Below, piece after piece: positions 6,838 through 10,101 of a DNA stretch of 10,101 bases. The stretch's first letter is position 1. The number at the start of each line of letters is the position of its first letter. Under the pieces are notes generated by a model, which was not told the DNA's origin, did no database searches, and saw only the letters and a list, made by a program, of their open reading frames with translations. The stretch lies in assembly GCA_014237955.1 (NCBI GenBank), contig JABABY010000061.1, positions 1 through 10,101 of the forward strand. Reading direction: 5' to 3'. This DNA comes from Planctomycetota bacterium. Lineage in GTDB: Bacteria; Planctomycetota; Planctomycetia; Pirellulales; UBA7805. A program made the position numbers and the translations under genes.

Positions 6838-7071
6838 CTAGTGTTGATCCCTTCGGATAGCTTCATAGCAACCGGTTAAGCTGTAGCGAACAGTGGCGAT
6901 GACAGCCGGAATGAAATGTTTAAAAAAATAAGGCAGACATTGTGTACACAATTCGAAACAATGCATTGCCAGCAACGTCCGGTTGAGCCGCCAATGAACT
7001 TGCTGGTCAAACTGTTCCGGAGGTGGTGGAACGTCTTTGTCAGCGAGTTGATCGAATAGATCGGTTGCCAT
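6838..7071 (-). CDS. Small possible membrane protein downstream of an ECF sigma factor
   Basis: This 77-residue protein is encoded 5 nt after the sigma factor stop codon, so it is almost certainly co-transcribed and perhaps translationally coupled; no clear RBS precedes its ATG. The N-terminal half is soluble and has the motif VPPPPEQFDQQVHWRLNRTLL (about 14-34). The C-terminal half (about 43-67, QCLPYFFKHFIPAVIATVRYSLTG) is a hydrophobic, helix-like segment that may sit in or on the membrane, followed by a short charged tail. There are three Cys (residues 38, 42, 45) spaced C-x3-C-x2-C, with a His just before them, but this is not a full zinc anti-sigma (HxxxCxxC) motif. From memory, similar small proteins with the P-P-P-P...FD..VH.RLN pattern follow sigma genes in planctomycetes. 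A role as anti-sigma or membrane tether is a guess from position; no function is established. Confidence 0.75.
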   Translation of the reverse strand: MATDLFDQLADKDVPPPPEQFDQQVHWRLNRTLLAMHCFELCTQCLPYFFKHFIPAVIATVRYSLTGCYEAIRRDQH

Positions 7072-7076
7072 CGTAT

Positions 7077-7643
7077 TTATATTTGATCCGGAAATTGTTG
7101 TTTTAGTTTTTCTTTCGCCCGGCTCAGTCGCATTTTGCAGGCACTCACCGACAGGTCGAATATATCGCCGAGTTCTTCGTAGCTATATCCTTCAGCATGC
7201 TTGAGAATCAGCATCGCACGGTCTTTTTCGTTTAAGGTGTCCAATATTGTCATTAAATCCATGCCGAGGTCAGGTCTTACTCTCTTCGATTCTTTTGTTG
7301 CCGTATGGAACTCTTCCCGATCTGTAATTTCGTGTTTGCGTCTACGGCCGCGTGAACGGCGAAACATCAAGCATGTTCTTACAGCAACACTATGGACCCA
7401 AGTAGAATATTTTGATCTTCCTTCAAACTTTTCACGGTTAAGAAATAATTGAACAAAAACTTCCTGGGCCGCATCATTCGTATCTGTTTCGTTGCCCAGC
7501 AAACGAAAGCAAATGCGCCAGACCCTCTGACGAAAACGCCCCAGGAGGCATTGAAACGCTGGGCCGTCTGAACCCTCGCGTGCGGCGTCGGCTGCCAACT
7601 GTTCGTCGGTTTGGCTTGAGACGTCCAAGGGTACTGCTCGCAT
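7077..7643 (-). CDS. ECF-type RNA polymerase sigma factor (sigma-70 family)
   Basis: This 188-residue sigma factor directs RNA polymerase to a small set of stress or envelope promoters. Region 2 is at about 29-99: AFQCLLGRFRQRVWRICFRLLGN, then the DAAQEVFVQLF core-binding stretch, then KFEGRSKYSTWVHSVAVRTCL for the -10 element, ending in a basic run (RRSRGRRRK). A linker follows, and region 4 lies at about 130-182 (LDTLNEKDRAMLILKHAEGYSYEELGDIFDLSVSACKMRLSRAKEKL), whose helix-turn-helix reads the -35. The length is typical for the class. The start was set at the ATG at 7641-7643; the frame continues to a TTG at 7706, but those 21 extra residues do not look like sigma sequence. A weak GGTGG lies upstream. 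The 221 bases between here and the S1 gene stop hold AT-rich sequence with no clear promoter. The five-nt gap to the next gene suggests a paired partner. Confidence 0.9.
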   Translation of the reverse strand: MRAVPLDVSSQTDEQLAADAAREGSDGPAFQCLLGRFRQRVWRICFRLLGNETDTNDAAQEVFVQLFLNREKFEGRSKYSTWVHSVAVRTCLMFRRSRGRRRKHEITDREEFHTATKESKRVRPDLGMDLMTILDTLNEKDRAMLILKHAEGYSYEELGDIFDLSVSACKMRLSRAKEKLKQQFPDQI

Positions 7644-7864
7644 GCAAACCACCGCTAAAGCGATGTTTGATGCCTTTCGCGAAGTAAGTTGCCGGAAGAG
7701 AGACAAAAGTCACAGAAAAATCGAGCGGCGCAATAGAAATCCCTGCAAGTCATATCTACATAAAGAGATAGCGTTTTTTTAAAATCATCCATCCGCATCG
7801 GGATTCTATCCGGTTTAGGCGAAGGGAACGCTGTTTTTAAGTTTTTTGCAGCTATCGCAATAGC

Positions 7865-9454
7865 TTACCATTTCAAACCAAATTGTTCGCCTCCACTAGC
7901 CCGATCAGTACCACCTTTCAGTTTGTCTAGATTCTGCTTCTTAATGTGCGCGGGTTGGTCGCGAGGCTCCTTTCCTCCCGGTGCTTCGCCCTCCTTTGTG
8001 GGCAGCTGTTCCAACGCCTTTCGTGAAAGGCTGATTCGCTGTGCGTCGAGATCAATTGAGAGCACTTGCAGTTCAATCTGCTCCCCTTCACTTAAAACAT
8101 CACTGGGACGAAAAACACGCTTATGCGAAATTTCTGATACATGTAACAGTCCCTCAATCCCAGCCTCAAGTCGCACAAAGGCACCGAAATCGGTCAGCTT
8201 CGAAATGGTGCCGGTGACACAAGCATTTGGTTGATACCGAGCAGAAGCCGTATCCCAAGGATTGTCAACGATATCGCGGTAGCTTAAGCCGATTTTACCT
8301 GTCTGCGTATCAATCCGAGAAATCTTGACCTTGATCTTTTGCCCTTCTTCGAGAATTTCTTTCGGATGTCCAACTCGATCCCAGCTCAATTGGCTGATAT
8401 GGATTAAACCATCGATCCCACCAATATCAACAAAAGCACCGAAAGGTTGTAATCGCGTGACAATTCCTTCACGAACAGAACCCACTTCTAGTCCAGCAAT
8501 CAGTTGTTCTTGTGCTTCTGCCCTTTCACGTTCCAGTATTGCGCGTCGGCTAAGCACCAATTTGTGTCGGCTGACATCCAATTCTATAACGACACATGAA
8601 AATTTCTGGCCGACAAATTCTTCCAGATCGTCAACCCGATAACGTGCTATCTGGCTGATCGGCACAAAACCCTTGAGTCGGTTAACTTCGACTTCCAGAC
8701 CACCTTTGTTGTGGCCTGTTACCATGGCGTCTACAACCTGGCCTTCAGAAAGCTCGTTCCAGCTAGCGACATTGACCGCTGCTCCGCACATTGCAAGTTC
8801 ATAGAGGCCTTCTTCGTGATCGAAGCGACTGACCACAACATCAACCACGCTTCCAAGTGGTGGGATTTCCTTTAATTGTCTACGCGACACGATTCCCTGG
8901 TTTCGCTGTTCCAAGTCGATGAAAATATTTTCCTCGTTCATCGACAAGATACGCCCCTTGGCCCGGTCCCCTTCAGCGAGTTCACTTTCTGCGATGTTGC
9001 CAGCACCAGACTCCATCAACGCGTCAATTGTTTCACCACCAAGAGCCATGTCCATTTCTTTTTGAACATCGGGGGTAATCGTTTTTTCAATTGTCGGGGC
9101 CGCCGGTTTGTGCTTCTTTGGTTTTTCTCCGCCACCGGCCGTCTCGGTGGTCATGGGATCCGTCTCGTTGGAGCGAGCAGTCGGATTGAGAATCGGCGAC
9201 TTCCTCTTCGCCTTTGTGGTACTCGACCTGTCATCGCGCTGGGATCCAATTTTAATGGGCCGAGTCAAACGAGGTGAGGTTGCCGACACGGTTTGACCAG
9301 AGTTAGGAGAGCCTGATGGCGCAGTTGCACCAGGACTTGTCTGGGAGGGAGTATCGTCTGTGGGTTGGTCGGTCTGCTCGACATCGTTTTCGCCGGTTAA
9401 ATGCGTTGCATCACTTGGCTTGCCAGACTCTTCGGGCTGTTGGGTGTCCATCAT
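7865..9454 (-). CDS. S1 RNA-binding domain protein, four S1 repeats (ribosomal protein S1-like)
   Basis: This 529-residue RNA-binding protein probably acts in translation, on the ribosome or on mRNA. Four S1 (OB-fold) domains lie at about 159-222, 236-304, 324-393 and 409-479. The third and fourth are canonical (LQPFGAFVDIGGIDGLIHISQLS; LTDFGAFVRLEAGIEGLLHVSEIS); the first two are more divergent. The first 110-120 residues are rich in Pro, Ser, Thr and acidic residues, then basic (KPKKHKPAAP), and look disordered. The tail after the last domain is charged (KKQNLDKLKGG). E. coli S1 has six domains, while several other phyla have four-domain forms, so this may be the S1 equivalent or an accessory paralogue. 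The frame is open to a TTG at 9583, with an ATG at 9511; I chose the ATG at 9452-9454 (MMDTQQPEES) because the acidic Pro-rich N-terminus begins there. No RBS is strong at any of these, so the start is uncertain. Confidence 0.9.
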   Translation of the reverse strand: MMDTQQPEESGKPSDATHLTGENDVEQTDQPTDDTPSQTSPGATAPSGSPNSGQTVSATSPRLTRPIKIGSQRDDRSSTTKAKRKSPILNPTARSNETDPMTTETAGGGEKPKKHKPAAPTIEKTITPDVQKEMDMALGGETIDALMESGAGNIAESELAEGDRAKGRILSMNEENIFIDLEQRNQGIVSRRQLKEIPPLGSVVDVVVSRFDHEEGLYELAMCGAAVNVASWNELSEGQVVDAMVTGHNKGGLEVEVNRLKGFVPISQIARYRVDDLEEFVGQKFSCVVIELDVSRHKLVLSRRAILERERAEAQEQLIAGLEVGSVREGIVTRLQPFGAFVDIGGIDGLIHISQLSWDRVGHPKEILEEGQKIKVKISRIDTQTGKIGLSYRDIVDNPWDTASARYQPNACVTGTISKLTDFGAFVRLEAGIEGLLHVSEISHKRVFRPSDVLSEGEQIELQVLSIDLDAQRISLSRKALEQLPTKEGEAPGGKEPRDQPAHIKKQNLDKLKGGTDRASGGEQFGLKW

Positions 9455-9968
9455 GGGGAAATTCTCGTAGATGATGATAGTGGCTACCGCTGGAGCTATC
9501 CGGCGGGCCATTTGCGATACTATTTGGCCGGGAGCGTCTAAAAAACGCCACGACTCGTTGAAAATATAACGCCGGCAAGACAATCACATTACCGACTGTT
9601 TCGTGAAATCCACTAGGTAGATTTTTTCATGGCGCCTGTACGGGCGACGATGCCTAAACAGACTGCTGAAGTGTCCCTCTTGTTGCATGCCAAGTCAACC
9701 GCTTCCGGCGGTATTCGGTCCATCAAGACGGAACCCCGTTGTCACCATTTACTTCCGTTTCGTTTTCCGGCCGTTCGTGTCCTGAAACCGAACCGCAGCA
9801 TCGCTCATCGATTGTAGACATAGATGCATCACGCAGTCGAGTGGTTTCCGGAGCAGTCACAAAGATCACATGCAGTCCTTTGCCTTAGAGCCTGTTTATG
9901 GCAATAATGTTAGAGAAGACATCAGCAGCATGTTTCGGATCTTTCTTTTGACAGAAAAACGATCTGCC
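9455..9968. other. Divergent intergenic region between the S1 gene and yqgE
   Basis: These 514 bases hold the start regions of two divergent genes. On the minus strand a TATATT hexamer (9563-9568) is a possible -10 for the S1 gene, but no good -35 stands 16-18 nt before it. A candidate + strand promoter is listed separately. A 62-codon ATG frame (9629-9817, +) has no RBS and an unremarkable product, so I do not call it. No tRNA-like cloverleaf, terminator or repeat family was seen. Confidence 0.6.
9880..9908 (+). promoter_or_regulatory. Candidate sigma70 promoter of yqgE
   Basis: TTGCCT (9880-9885), a 17-nt spacer and AATAAT (9903-9908) match the consensus at 4 of 6 and 5 of 6 positions. Transcription would begin near 9915, giving a leader of about 55 nt. 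The hexamers also overlap a small inverted repeat, TTGCC (9880-9884) and GGCAA (9900-9904), which might be chance. Confidence 0.4.
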
Positions 9969-10101
9969 ATGAATTATCTCAAGGGTCAGCTTCTAGTAGC
10001 ATCCGCCCATTTAACAGACCCGAATTTTTCTCAGACCGTGGTGTTTCTGATCGAGCATGATGAGAATGGAGCATTTGGTGTTGTGTTGAATCGCCCCAGC
10101 G
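9969..10101 (+). CDS. yqgE: YqgE/AlgH family protein, N-terminal part (3' end outside window)
   Basis: The first 44 residues of a YqgE/AlgH (DUF179) protein are visible, running off the window edge. The family signature is plain: MNYLKGQLLVASAHLTDPNF at the start, then SQTVVFLIEHDENGAFGVVLNRPS, close to the usual 'GxLLxAxPxLxDPxFxxTVVxxxxHxxxGAxGxxxNRP'. Members are about 185 residues long, soluble and widespread; AlgH was first linked to alginate control in Pseudomonas, but the molecular role is unsettled. The ATG at 9969-9971 starts right at the conserved block and is preferred. An in-frame ATG at 9930 would add 13 residues (MFRIFLLTEKRSA) not expected in the family. No strong RBS precedes either. 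The gene is divergent from the S1 gene. Confidence 0.88.
   Translation, partial: MNYLKGQLLVASAHLTDPNFSQTVVFLIEHDENGAFGVVLNRPS

Noticed and set aside
7644..7706. N-terminal extension of the sigma factor to a TTG at 7706
   Set aside because: Rare start codon, no RBS, and 21 residues that do not resemble sigma region 1 or 2.
7851..7864. GCTAT-CGCA-ATAGC hairpin just after the S1 stop codon as a terminator
   Set aside because: The stem is only 5 bp and on the minus strand it is followed by A-runs rather than T-runs.
9629..9817. A 62-codon ATG reading frame on + between the S1 gene and yqgE
   Set aside because: No RBS, no recognisable motif, and a composition rich in Arg/Pro/His like translated non-coding DNA.
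9930..9968. Upstream ATG for yqgE at 9930
   Set aside because: It would add 13 residues before the conserved family N-terminus, without a convincing RBS.

Overview
The window comes from a bacterial chromosome, most probably a planctomycete (Pirellula/Rhodopirellula-like). The evidence is the type of sugar-phosphate isomerase with a C-terminal 'VAFDAAF' tail, an ECF sigma factor followed by a tiny 'PPPPxxFDxxVHxRLN' membrane protein, a flotillin FloA with two NfeD proteins, and loose intergenic spacing with mostly weak Shine-Dalgarno sites. The taxon is an inference from recognised protein styles, not a database result. No mobile element, CRISPR array, rRNA or tRNA was seen.

Layout, left to right. 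(1) The 3' end of a PfkB-family sugar kinase on + converges on a TIM-barrel sugar-phosphate isomerase/epimerase on -, with a long bulged hairpin between them that can serve as a bidirectional terminator. The isomerase has a strong RBS, and a perfect 8-3-8 inverted repeat lies just upstream of it, a good operator candidate. (2) A minus-strand membrane cluster reads from right to left as long NfeD (745 aa), short NfeD (197 aa), then FloA flotillin (351 aa). It has a plausible sigma70 promoter in front and a possible second one before the short NfeD gene. These proteins belong to the flotillin/NfeD partnership of bacterial functional membrane microdomains. (3) Upstream, also on -, is a small MscS-type mechanosensitive channel. 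It is cut off from the NfeD cluster by a very strong intrinsic terminator (28-nt perfect palindrome plus a run of T). (4) Next on - is a two-gene unit: an ECF sigma factor and, 5 nt behind it, a 77-aa possible membrane protein that may be its partner. (5) A minus-strand protein with four S1 RNA-binding domains (ribosomal protein S1-like, with a long disordered N-terminus) is divergent from (6) the 5' end of a YqgE/AlgH-family gene on +, cut by the window edge.

The most interesting part is the flotillin/NfeD cluster. The long NfeD seems to carry two tandem ClpP/crotonase-like domains, and by eye both lack the Ser-Lys dyad of active NfeD proteases, which would make it a scaffold rather than a protease. 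The ECF sigma factor with a minimal membrane partner lacking any recognisable anti-sigma domain is the second point worth following. Most other genes are ordinary housekeeping.
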